Source: Saccharomyces uvarum (Eukaryota > Ascomycota > Saccharomycetes > Saccharomycetales > Saccharomycetaceae). Taken from it: a stretch of 64,000 nt of DNA. The notes beneath the pieces are model-generated. The model was not told the DNA's origin, searched no databases, and saw only the letters and a program-made list of their open reading frames with translations. The stretch is taken from contig OX365932.1 of NCBI GenBank assembly GCA_947243795.1, positions 496,001 to 560,000 of the forward strand, written 5' to 3'. The first letter of the stretch is position 1. Each line of letters starts with the position of its first letter. The position numbers and the translations under genes are program-made. This document shows, piece by piece, positions 38,513-47,223 of this stretch.

Positions 38513-38773
38513 CTATTTCTCTAAGACGTTACTGGATTTCATTAAATTACCAATATAATCTTCCAAATAGTCATTTTCTTGTTTCAGGTGCTCACAAACC
38601 TCCTGCTGTTCCAATGTCTTATTCCAGAGCAAATCTAAAGTATCCTTCAAAAGTTTGGTTTGACGCACTAACTTCTCATTTCTCGTTTTATCTTCCTCCC
38701 TATCGCCATCGTTGGCTTCAAAAGATAATTGGTTGTCTACTGGTAAATTGCTGCTGGTATTTTCTGCAGACAT
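38513..38773 (-). CDS. SLO1: SLO1 ortholog, small coiled-coil Arl3-interacting protein
   Basis: An 86-residue protein, the yeast counterpart of mammalian SCOCO. It binds the Arf-like GTPase Arl3 and probably acts at the Golgi. Seen: a hydrophilic N-terminal third and then a continuous heptad pattern (LLKDTLDLLWNKTLEQQEV... to NLMKSSNVLEK) predicted to form a coiled coil. Start and length match S. cerevisiae (85 residues). It lies between ISC10 and the tRNA-Ile gene. Confidence 0.92.
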   Translation of the reverse strand: MSAENTSSNLPVDNQLSFEANDGDREEDKTRNEKLVRQTKLLKDTLDLLWNKTLEQQEVCEHLKQENDYLEDYIGNLMKSSNVLEK

Positions 38774-38920
38774 TGTCTTCTAATATTTCTACCGGTGCTC
38801 TTTTTTCAGGTCTATTTGAATTGATGATTAACGTAATGAGCTTATGACAAGTCCAGGCTTTTGAATGTTGATTTGATTAAATTCCGCGCTTCAATTCTCT
38901 TTGAAATCAAAAAAAAGAAA

Positions 38921-38994
38921 TGGTCTCTAGCGGGATCGAACCGCTGATCCCCGCGTTATTAGCACGGTGCCTTAACCAACTGGGCCAAGAGACC
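38921..38994 (-). tRNA. tRNA-Ile, anticodon AAU
   Basis: A 74-nt gene reading GGTCTCTTGG... on the minus strand. The acceptor stem GGTCTCT pairs with AGAGACC, with discriminator A. The anticodon loop CTAATAA holds AAT (read as IAU after editing), and the T arm carries GGTTCGATCC (B box). No intron. Flanked downstream by a T run (AAAAAA on the plus strand at 38910-38916) for polymerase III termination. S. cerevisiae has tI(AAU) at the same place on chromosome V. Confidence 0.97.
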
Positions 38995-39981
38995 AATAAC
39001 TTATGAAAGATTTTGTGTTCAAGTAAATTAATATCTACAAAAAATGCATGAGTGAAAGTACCCACTAGAGACTTAACGAACCGTTGACGACTATTGCTGG
39101 AGTAGGTGATGACGGACATTCTTTAACATGACACAAATCATGCTGGAGTAAGTGAATTCATGATACCAATTGTATTGGAGTAAGTAAATTTTAATAATAG
39201 AGTTTACCCCAATAATAAAGATAAAGATCTATTAATTGACCAGGAGTTATCCTATACGGAAATGGGTTATACTTGATAACTTATCACTTATGTTCTAAAT
39301 TATGTCTGTACCATTGGGTTTCATATAACTAGTAAGCGTATGTTTAACATACCTCTCTTATATGTTTTAAAAATTAACTGTCTATTCTTGATTATTACTT
39401 CTTACTAACTACCGATCATCACCAAATTAAACTGACGACTTCGAACTGTTTAACGTGCCGTCTGTTATAATCCAGTAGTCGGCCACTAATGGTTTACGAG
39501 AACGAGCCGCCTACATATATGAATAGTGACCGTCTTAGAACCACAACGAGACTAGATACGTAAGGAAAAAAGAAACAACTAATATTTTAGACCTGAAGTT
39601 CCTTCAGTGTTTTGATAAATGTGTAGAACCTGAAATACCCTAAGCCACATCAACTTATCTACTATACTTTTAAATTCGATAGCTTTACCGTCTTGAGTTA
39701 AGCACTTTTATACACTTACTATACCCAATTGCCATATCATATATATCGCATGTTTCTTGGCAATACAAAGTTTGCATACTGTAAAGGTTAGCTCTCGGGA
39801 ATTTCTTTAGCAGTGTCCAGTAAATGTTTGCGTTAAAAGCTTACTGGCTATATCGCAGAAGGATAAATTTTCGATGAGGCCCCTTAAGAGAAAATGAAAT
39901 CAAATTGTGAACTGTAAGGATTCATAAATAAATGCAAAAAAAAAAGGAAAGACCTATCGATAGGGTGGAAGAAGAGCAAAG
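38995..39981. other. Region between tRNA-Ile and FMP10, with possible old LTR material
   Basis: About 1 kb without a gene, directly upstream (5') of the tRNA, the usual Ty insertion window. A degenerate unit TGCTGGAGTAAGTGA occurs three times (39095, 39141, 39171), resembling LTR starts (TGTTGGAAT-type). The FMP10 promoter occupies the last 150-200 bp. Confidence 0.4.
39095..39560. mobile_element. Possible decayed solo LTR(s), Ty family unassigned
   Basis: Proposed only from position (100-570 bp upstream of a tRNA gene), AT-rich composition and repeated TG(C/T)TGGAGTAAG-like starts. I could not align it to a delta, sigma or tau LTR from memory. If it is an LTR it is old and degraded, with no internal Ty coding sequence. 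Confidence 0.3.
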
Positions 39982-40692
39982 ATGTTTAAAAAAACTATAT
40001 TAGGGCAGTTGAGAAAGTACACGAATGGTATTGTATTCAAAACAGCCTCCAAACCTAAAAGAAAATGGATTCCATGGACCATTTTCGGCGGAAGTTTCCT
40101 TGGGGGATGGTACTTAACGCAGCATATGACCTTCATGGATCTTCTGGCTTATTGGAAATATGATGCTCTGCCCAAAAATGCAGATGAAGTAGTCAAGTAT
40201 CATGCAAATTTGAATCAACGTTTGAATGGTTTATCTATTGTGAAACAATTAGAGGAAGCCGGGTTTGTACAAGTGATTGCCCCTGAAGAGAAAAACTTGT
40301 TAGTGTCAAACGCATTGAATACTCCAGGCGGGATTGCTATACAACCAAGAATTTATTATAGTCCAAGTAGACGTGAAACTGTCGGGATATACCACTTAGG
40401 TATGAAGCTGACAGGTTATCCTTTTTTGATTCATGGTGGAATCCTAGCAACAGTAATTGAAGACCTAATGAAAGAAGCCATTAGACTGGAAAAGGGGACA
40501 GAAAATATAAATCAAGAAACGAAGGATCTGAGTGTTTCGTACAAGTTTCCCACATTAGCTAATCAGTTTGTTGTAGTAAGAACTACGGATCTTGAGCAAT
40601 ATGGTAACAAGACTAAACTAAAGGCAGAATTAATGGACCAAAGTGGTAATAGAACGTTAGTCAAAGCGATTGCTACATTTTGTAGTGAATAG
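39982..40692 (+). CDS. FMP10: FMP10 ortholog, mitochondrial hot-dog/thioesterase-like protein
   Basis: A 236-residue protein found in mitochondria in S. cerevisiae; function unknown. Seen: a basic N-terminus (MFKKTILGQLRKYT...), one hydrophobic segment at about residues 31-50 (WIPWTIFGGSFLGGWYL), then a C-terminal domain with HGGILATVIEDLM, reminiscent of 4-hydroxybenzoyl-CoA thioesterase/hot-dog proteins. It ends about eight residues before the S. cerevisiae protein (244), a natural-looking shortening. Convergent with FAU1 with 83 bp between. Confidence 0.92.
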   Translation: MFKKTILGQLRKYTNGIVFKTASKPKRKWIPWTIFGGSFLGGWYLTQHMTFMDLLAYWKYDALPKNADEVVKYHANLNQRLNGLSIVKQLEEAGFVQVIAPEEKNLLVSNALNTPGGIAIQPRIYYSPSRRETVGIYHLGMKLTGYPFLIHGGILATVIEDLMKEAIRLEKGTENINQETKDLSVSYKFPTLANQFVVVRTTDLEQYGNKTKLKAELMDQSGNRTLVKAIATFCSE

Positions 40693-40775
40693 GAAGAGGA
40701 AAAGAAAAACTAGACCAGACTGTCTGTTTATATTTATACAGTAAGCTGTACATGTAAATAATAATATATACAAAG

Positions 40776-41411
40776 CTATTTAACCCAATGTATGGATCCA
40801 TCTCCACATACTATACAGTCCATAGGAAAATCATGTTTCTCCAAAGGAATAGGCGCTGTCACTTGTTCTATAAGACATAACCCAACTAGAAGAGGTTTAT
40901 GGCCATCATGCATTAGCTTATACCGTTGAAAGAAATCATCATAGTACCCAGCACCGTGGCCCATCCTTGCACCGGTTTTAAGATCAAATGCCACCCCAGG
41001 CACCAAAACAAGATCCAAGCTGGCTGCTTCCTCAAAGTGGGGTTCAGGCTCCCTTAGTTGATATGGACCTTGAGGCTTCAAATCACGCACCATTGTCAAA
41101 CTAGTCATTCGATGGAATATCAAATGTGGATGATGGTCATCTCGTAATTTGAAATGCTTGGATTCGGATGTATGTGTGCATCTTGGCAAAAAAACCTCTT
41201 TTCGATCATGAAATAGGTTCTTGATGATTTCTCCTGTCGTTACTTCCCCTTTATCCATGCTCATATAACATGCTACACTTTTAGCATGAGTGGAAGCAAT
41301 TAACGACCGTACTACTTGAGATACAGCATGTGACTCTGCAGCGATAGTATCGTAATCAAGGGCTCTTATCGCCCTCTTAATTTGCCGTCTCAATACTTGC
41401 TTGGTGGCCAT
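40776..41411 (-). CDS. FAU1: FAU1 ortholog, 5-formyltetrahydrofolate cyclo-ligase
   Basis: A 211-residue ATP-dependent enzyme converting 5-formyl-THF (folinic acid) into 5,10-methenyl-THF, feeding one-carbon metabolism. Seen: the N-terminal basic segment KQVLRRQIKRAIRAL, and the family motif MGHGAGYYDDFFQRY near residues 148-162 that binds substrate and ATP. Length equals S. cerevisiae Fau1. It is the last gene of the conserved chromosome V order; distal to it the S. cerevisiae gene order is lost. Confidence 0.95.
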   Translation of the reverse strand: MATKQVLRRQIKRAIRALDYDTIAAESHAVSQVVRSLIASTHAKSVACYMSMDKGEVTTGEIIKNLFHDRKEVFLPRCTHTSESKHFKLRDDHHPHLIFHRMTSLTMVRDLKPQGPYQLREPEPHFEEAASLDLVLVPGVAFDLKTGARMGHGAGYYDDFFQRYKLMHDGHKPLLVGLCLIEQVTAPIPLEKHDFPMDCIVCGDGSIHWVK

Positions 41412-43509
41412 CTAGTCGTATTAGGCACTTACTGAGGTATGAGTTTATAGTGATTTTTGATTCTCTGTCCTTTCATCGATCAACTATTATCCGGAATAGC
41501 TGCTTCAAAAAATTGAACCCACAAAAGAACAATACAGATGTTCAACTGGCCAAGAAAGTAATTTTGTCGATAAATGTGTAAATATATATGATAATGAAAC
41601 TCATTACGGCCTGTGTGAAGCTCACCAATATACAAGATTACTTTCTATGATAATTTGTAGAATGGCAAGGCAAGATGACATTCCCGGTACTTTGATATGA
41701 TCTACCTTAAATGGTGATGGCGTGGTTTATAATTTTTGAGTTACTACATCCACTTTGAAAGTTTAGTTACATGACAAGTAAAATTTGTCTAGAAGATTAC
41801 CAGGGCCAGAATAAAACTATGGTCTATGTTCTCATCGACAATGATACAAATAGAAAATTCAGCATTTTGAGGATATGCACAGAAATTCATTGAACTGGGC
41901 AAAGAGTCGGATTCCCACAGCCGTATATGATTCAAATTCCTTTGTGAGATATTGGATGAATAAATCAACAAGAGGAGAATAAAAGAATGCAGCGTTTGAA
42001 TTTACAATCCATTTCAAACTCATATGCAAAGACAATCATGTGTAGGTACTAACTCGTATGATTACAGAAATACTATTTGCTACCAGAAGGAATTCTCATC
42101 TTTCTGCTTGCTCAAGACATATCTGTGGAATATTACTGAACAATCCCATTGTGGTTAAGCTCGATACAGCAGTTTTTCATTGTTACAATATCAAAAAAAG
42201 CACCAAATATTCAATGGACCACTGGAGATCCTGGCAGATGTACAGGTATGGGGGTAATTACAAAAGGCGCTTACAAGTCGCTCGCTAAAAATCTTGCCTC
42301 TCTTCTAAAATGGCTAACTGAAGCTTTTTGGGTACGCATATGGAAGAAAGACACTGATCAGGATTTTTTATCTGAGCGTAAATCTTTCACTAACAAGGGA
42401 AAGTAAATGGAAAAAGAACCCACGCATGTATATTAAGCAACGCCACAGTTCAAACAAGAGAGACTTAACTGCAGCCGTAATAGAGAACAAACAAGGCTTC
42501 AAATTGCAAGAATTAGAAAAATTGCATCTTTTCTTTCGTATTAAACAGTGATTCACAATTTTCTTTAAGTTCCCTGGTCCTGAGAGAATGTATCACCACA
42601 GCTTCTCTACGCCATTTCTAGTAAGGGACCCAGCAGTGCTTTCAACGGAATGCTTTGCAGAAAAAACACCTGTAGATTGGGGCACAAGAAACCGTGACTG
42701 ATTTGGTGCCCAAGGGTATTAATTACTCTCAGACGTTTGCCTCCTTGCCACATGACAGTTCGTGCTATTACAAACACACATAGCATTATGGAAACCAGAA
42801 TTCATGTCTATGAAAGAAACCAAAATCGTTTGAGGTAAAATTATGGGAATCAATGGCCATTTCTAAAGAATCGAACGATAACGAGTAACTGTAATTTTAA
42901 TGATAAATAGCGTCTAAAGCATCCTTGAAGGAAACTTGCCACAGTTATTAGCTTAAAGACTATACGGGCTGAATAAGAAAAATTTAGGAGCAGAAACTCT
43001 TTAATTACTTAATAATAAATTTTTATGGTCATAAATCGTACCTAACATACCATACACTTCTTTTCATTCATACGTGCTACCATTTTCCCAAGACTCAAAG
43101 AAGGAGAAAAACTCAAAGAAGAGGATTTTAGAAAAAAAGAGTGATCTGGTTAAAAAGCGGATAGTTATCTTGCCGCGTTCAAGTATAACAAGTCATTTTT
43201 GTTTCTCTCTTCTTCAACATCCTTGTCGTTGTTATTAAAACTTTCATCAGCTCACTGATGCGTTAGATGAGAAAAAAATTAGAAAATTGATGAAGTGAGA
43301 GATCAACAAGGGGGCTGGACAATAAGATTTTTTCCTAGCTCAGATGGTGATCCTAATGGCTTAACATCAAAAGCTCTAGAGGAAAAAAAATAACGCTGTC
43401 AAAGTTGAGTTTACTGTTCATGGTGAGAATGTAGCATGATGATGGTTAGATGCCTTCAAGGCTCAAGGCAAATAAAGGGACCGCCAACTAGCAGAACAAG
43501 GCATCAAGC
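41412..43509. other. Gene-free region distal to FAU1
   Basis: About 2.1 kb with only short chance-length frames. S. cerevisiae has TOG1 and PUG1 distal to FAU1, but I cannot recognise either here. The sequence is moderately AT-rich, with stop codons in all frames. It looks like a decayed subtelomeric junction. Confidence 0.5.
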
Positions 43510-44040
43510 TCACCAATATCTATTCAATATATAATGAATAAAAAAATATATATATAAATATTTGTCAGTTTATTAATATAAACCTATTATTCTTATTATT
43601 CAATAATTTTGTATATTCTTTATATACTTACTCAGATACTTTTGCTGATAATGGGCCCCATGTAAACCTTTAATATAAATACCAACAATATATTCTCAAT
43701 TTATAAAACTGCTATATTTAATACCGAATAATAATAAGAGTGAAACCATTAAACAGAATAAACCTAAATAGTAATTTACTGCGGGGCGGACCAGACTAAT
43801 ATAAATAATTATTAGTTTATTATTAAATCTTGAAAAAAATAATAATAATATATAAATTATATACAATTTTATACATTATACAGTATATGTGTATTTCTTA
43901 TTATAAATATATAATATTATTTGATAAACAGTCTGGCCAGATCAGTACGGCGATGGTTGTCATTATCGTCCAATATAATCTTTTTTTGAATCCAAATGTA
44001 CGCTTCCATGCATATTTTATAACAATCTGTAAATAAATTA
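43510..44040. other. Very AT-rich island, mitochondrial-like composition
   Basis: About 530 bp almost entirely of A/T (runs of ATAATAATA and TATATAAATAT), broken by a few short GC clusters (GGGCCC near 43655, GCGGGGCGG near 43782, CTGGCCAG near 43933). This pattern is like Saccharomyces mitochondrial DNA and unlike the flanks. It could be a nuclear mitochondrial insertion, but I recognised no specific mitochondrial gene. Confidence 0.35.
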
Positions 44041-44089
44041 AGCCGCTTCTAAATTTAGACTTACAACTTACTTTAAGAAAACCTTATGA

Positions 44090-44590
44090 ATGCTTCAAAG
44101 AATCCACCCCAGCATTATATATGCTAATAGCGTCGTTTATGCTACTTATTGTCTGACTATTACAATCTTCAGGGGTGTTGTAGTCATCATCACTGATGGC
44201 GATTTCGATAGCTTCAGTAATATCTGCATAGAAAACATCTTAAGGTAAACTAGAGGGGTTAACAGATAATGAACCGTTGACATTTCCATATGTATCTATA
44301 AGGTAGATTGTATCATGAACGACATAACCCACAGAAGAAGGTAAAATATAAGCAGCTTGCCAGACAGTGGTTTCGCTGGGCATGTCGAAATCACCTGTTA
44401 TTTAAGATACGAAATCATCGTCTAGTTCTGACAATGTGGTATTGACAATCGAGGAATAAGTCAATTTTCGGGCCATGGTAAGACTTGTGAGGAAAAATAG
44501 TAGAACAAAATAGTTGGTCGCCCTTTTATAGTCGCACGGGTGTGACCAATCTAGTTGCGTTATTGCAGATCTTAGAAATTTCATAAGTTC
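44090..44590 (-). pseudogene. Broken remnant of a secreted-protein-like gene (unassigned)
   Basis: The minus strand shows coding-like stretches such as SETTVWQAAYILPSSVGY and DITEAIEIAISDDDY, and a Cys/Ser-poor end near NAGVDSLKHS. The remnant is interrupted more than once and has no intact frame. At this chromosome end S. cerevisiae carries the killer-toxin-like KHS1/YER187W locus, so a relationship is possible but unproven. It is treated as a fossil. Confidence 0.3.
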
Positions 44591-45061
44591 AGCGTTTTAT
44601 GCTTTATAGGGCCAGACCCTTATGGCACTAAGCCTTACCCCCCGTGCACAATATGCCGCCAATTTTTCAATTTGCGCAGATCAAGATTCTGAGGCTATTT
44701 TATAGCGATAAAGGGAAGTGACAGCAAATACGACGGGATGGGACATCTTTGCAGAAAGCTAGTCTGCTTCGACTTTCAAACTGTTTATAGCAGCCAAAGA
44801 TTGGTGGTTTTTTATCCATCCATCATAACCAGGCCATCAAGCGCAAGGATATTATGAAAGTAAACTAAACGACACATTCATTGAGAAATGCCCAATCATA
44901 GACAGTATAGGCCATGAGATACGCATTATTGCTAAACGTTCAAGATATCAGTGAAAACTAAAGCTAGTAAATAAATAAGTTTGATATAAATTACAAACAA
45001 CCAAATAAATAAGAACACACACGTAATTGGATCATACGTGTAATGCTAGTTTTTCTATCTT
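44591..45061. other. Gene-free stretch distal (3') to ADH4
   Basis: About 470 bp of moderately AT-rich sequence forming the ADH4 3' region. Nothing was recognised. Confidence 0.4.
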
Positions 45062-46336
45062 TTAATATTCGTAGGCTTGCTTTAAAATAGCAACAACTTG
45101 TTCTTTGGTGAATTGAACTGGGTTGGTCACGTGGCAAGCATCTTTCATAGCGTTTTCAGCCAAGATTTCGAAATCTTCGGTCTTGACACCCAACTCCTTT
45201 AAGTTTCTTGGGATGTTCATAGTTCTATTGAAAGCGTGCAAAGCTTTGATGGTTTCTGCTGGGCTTGCTTGCGATGCACCAACATGCAAAGCAATTTCAC
45301 CTAATCTCTTCTTGGCTTTTGGACATTCCATGTTGAATTCCTGGACGTGGGGCAACAAGACAGCGTTACAAACACCATGAGGCAAATGGTAAAAACCACC
45401 AAGTTGATGAGCAATGGCGTGGACGTAACCTAAAGAAGCGTTGTTGAAAGCCATACCTGCCAAGTATTCACCGTAACACATATCAGTTCTGGCCTTCTTG
45501 TCAGAACCGTTGTTGTAAGCGTTAACCAAACTTTCTTGAATCAAATCAATACCCTTTAGAGCACATGCATCAGTTATTGGGTTAGATGCAGTTGAAACAA
45601 AAGCTTCGATACAGTGAGTCAAAGCATCTAGACCAGTGGCAGCAGTCAAAGCTGGTGGTAAACCAAACATGGTAGATGGATCGTTGACAGCAACAGCTGG
45701 GGTGACGTTGTTGTCAATGATGGCCATTTTCACCTTCTTTTCCTCGTTGGAGATAATGGTGAATCTGGTCATTTCGGAAGCGGTACCAGCAGTAGTGTTG
45801 ATGGCAAACAATGGCAAAGCAGCCTTCTTGGATCTGTTGAGACCTTCGTAATCCCCAATATCACCACCATTGGTAGCCAACAGAGCAATAGCCTTGGCAT
45901 TATCGTGAGCAGAACCACCACCGATGGAAACAACAATTTCAGAGTCTTGTTTCTTCAAAACCTTTAAACCATCTAGGACGTTACCAGTGTTTGGGTTTGG
46001 TTGGGTTTGGTCGTAGACAGCAACGTCCAAACCACGTTCTTCCAACATTTTTTGGACCCTACCGGAGAGACCAATAGCGGCAATACCAGGATCGGTAACA
46101 ATCAAAGCCTTTTTGTACTCCTTGTTCTGGATGAAATCAGCAGTTTCTTCTAGAGCACCTTCACCGAAGAAAGAGATTGGCGGAATGTAAAAACCAGTAA
46201 CGGAAGACATTTTTCTTAATTGAGTATAACCTGTAGCAGTAAGCTTATTGTTGACGGTTCTTTTGATAGAGGTAGAGAAAAAATGTGTTATCCCAGCCCT
46301 CAAAGGATTGGCAAAGACATTGACTCCTTTATACAT
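45062..46336 (-). CDS. ADH4: ADH4 ortholog, iron-type alcohol dehydrogenase with N-terminal extension
   Basis: Group III (iron-activated type, zinc-containing in yeast) alcohol dehydrogenase; the catalytic part from the ATG at 46210 (MSSVTGFYIPPISFFGEGAL) is 382 residues, the classic Adh4 length. Seen: NAD-binding GGGSAHDNAK, metal-ligand blocks DALTHCIEAFVS and HAIAHQLGGFYHLPHGVCNA. An upstream in-frame ATG at 46336 adds 42 residues (MYKGVNVFANPLRAGITHFF...) rich in Arg, Lys, Ser and Thr and free of acidic residues, typical of a mitochondrial presequence. Either or both starts may be used. Divergent from MNT2, as in S. cerevisiae chromosome VII. ADH4 is a Zap1 target under zinc limitation. 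Confidence 0.94.
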   Translation of the reverse strand: MYKGVNVFANPLRAGITHFFSTSIKRTVNNKLTATGYTQLRKMSSVTGFYIPPISFFGEGALEETADFIQNKEYKKALIVTDPGIAAIGLSGRVQKMLEERGLDVAVYDQTQPNPNTGNVLDGLKVLKKQDSEIVVSIGGGSAHDNAKAIALLATNGGDIGDYEGLNRSKKAALPLFAINTTAGTASEMTRFTIISNEEKKVKMAIIDNNVTPAVAVNDPSTMFGLPPALTAATGLDALTHCIEAFVSTASNPITDACALKGIDLIQESLVNAYNNGSDKKARTDMCYGEYLAGMAFNNASLGYVHAIAHQLGGFYHLPHGVCNAVLLPHVQEFNMECPKAKKRLGEIALHVGASQASPAETIKALHAFNRTMNIPRNLKELGVKTEDFEILAENAMKDACHVTNPVQFTKEQVVAILKQAYEY

Positions 46337-47223
46337 ATTGACGTCTTGTCCTTTCTCCTTGTTCAACGAAAATAAAGTACCCTAATGGCAAGAGATATAC
46401 AAGTATGCTGTAAAATATCGATCGATTTATTAAAAGTCGATCGATCTGGACATCAAACAAATCACATGTACCTCACGATGCATAAACTAATTCGAGGTTG
46501 CTTATTTTTGTGTTCTGATTAGTGGAACCCACTGCCACCATGCTACCGTCTTGGTCAAAGATACGGCTGACAACTATGAACGTGTGAGCATCATCATTCC
46601 AAAACTGACCGTATCAGAAACCAGTTAGATGTCTCCGGGAGTTCTTAGAGCGCCGAAACTAACCCTCAATCAGCAGCCTTAACCAGCAGCTGTTGCTTAA
46701 CCGTGAAGGTTTATTTAAGTACTTCAATTTTTCAAAATGATCGATGACCTCCTAAATTATGCGCATAACGATCAGTCAGCTGATTTAACACCAAGAGAAA
46801 AAAAAACCTTTGTACGGAAGAATCTATAACGCAGAATATGACCGTGCCAGTGCCGCATGTCATAAACACACAAAAGCCAAGGGAATTCTTACTTGTTGTT
46901 CTATCGCTAATGGCGTCGAAAGTGTAAACGACGGCCACGCCGGTCCTGTGGTGGTTCTCCAAGGCAAAAGTTCTTGTTTATGGTTTTGGTTTTTCCGAGA
47001 CGAATTTCTGATGAGGCACAGCAGCATCGGTAGAGATAGTAAATAGTACCTAGCTCTAGAAGAAGATGACAATGCATTTTTTCCTCCACTCTACCATTAA
47101 GATATACAGAAGGGAGAGGTAAGCAGAAAAGCTCTCAATTGAGTAAAACTTTCGTACAGTGGTTTGCAAATCAATGTTCACAAGATACTCACAAAAAAAT
47201 TCCGGTTATTTTGCTTATTGAGT
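46337..47223. other. Divergent ADH4/MNT2 intergenic region
   Basis: 887 bp between the two start codons. It contains a near-consensus Zap1 site (annotated). Short coding-like frames around 46738-47046 do not resemble a known protein and are not called. Two near-identical ATCGATCGA-type words near 46418-46445 form short inverted repeats. Confidence 0.5.
46700..46710. promoter_or_regulatory. Zap1-type zinc-responsive element, one mismatch
   Basis: ACCGTGAAGGT matches the Zap1 consensus ACCTTNAAGGT in all but one defined position. It is 364 bp upstream of the longer ADH4 start and 490 bp from the shorter. ADH4 and VEL1 are known zinc-deficiency-induced genes in S. cerevisiae, so the site is credible but unverified. 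Confidence 0.45.

Noticed and set aside
42580-42720. Open stretch with STPFLVRDPAVLSTE
   Set aside because: Looks protein-like but I could not place it in any family, and about 47 open codons is within chance in this composition.
46738-47046. Short coding-like frames between ADH4 and MNT2 (for example DLTPREKKTFVRK)
   Set aside because: They slightly resemble an allantoate-permease-type N-terminus, but the similarity is too short and the continuation is in other frames with no clear match.
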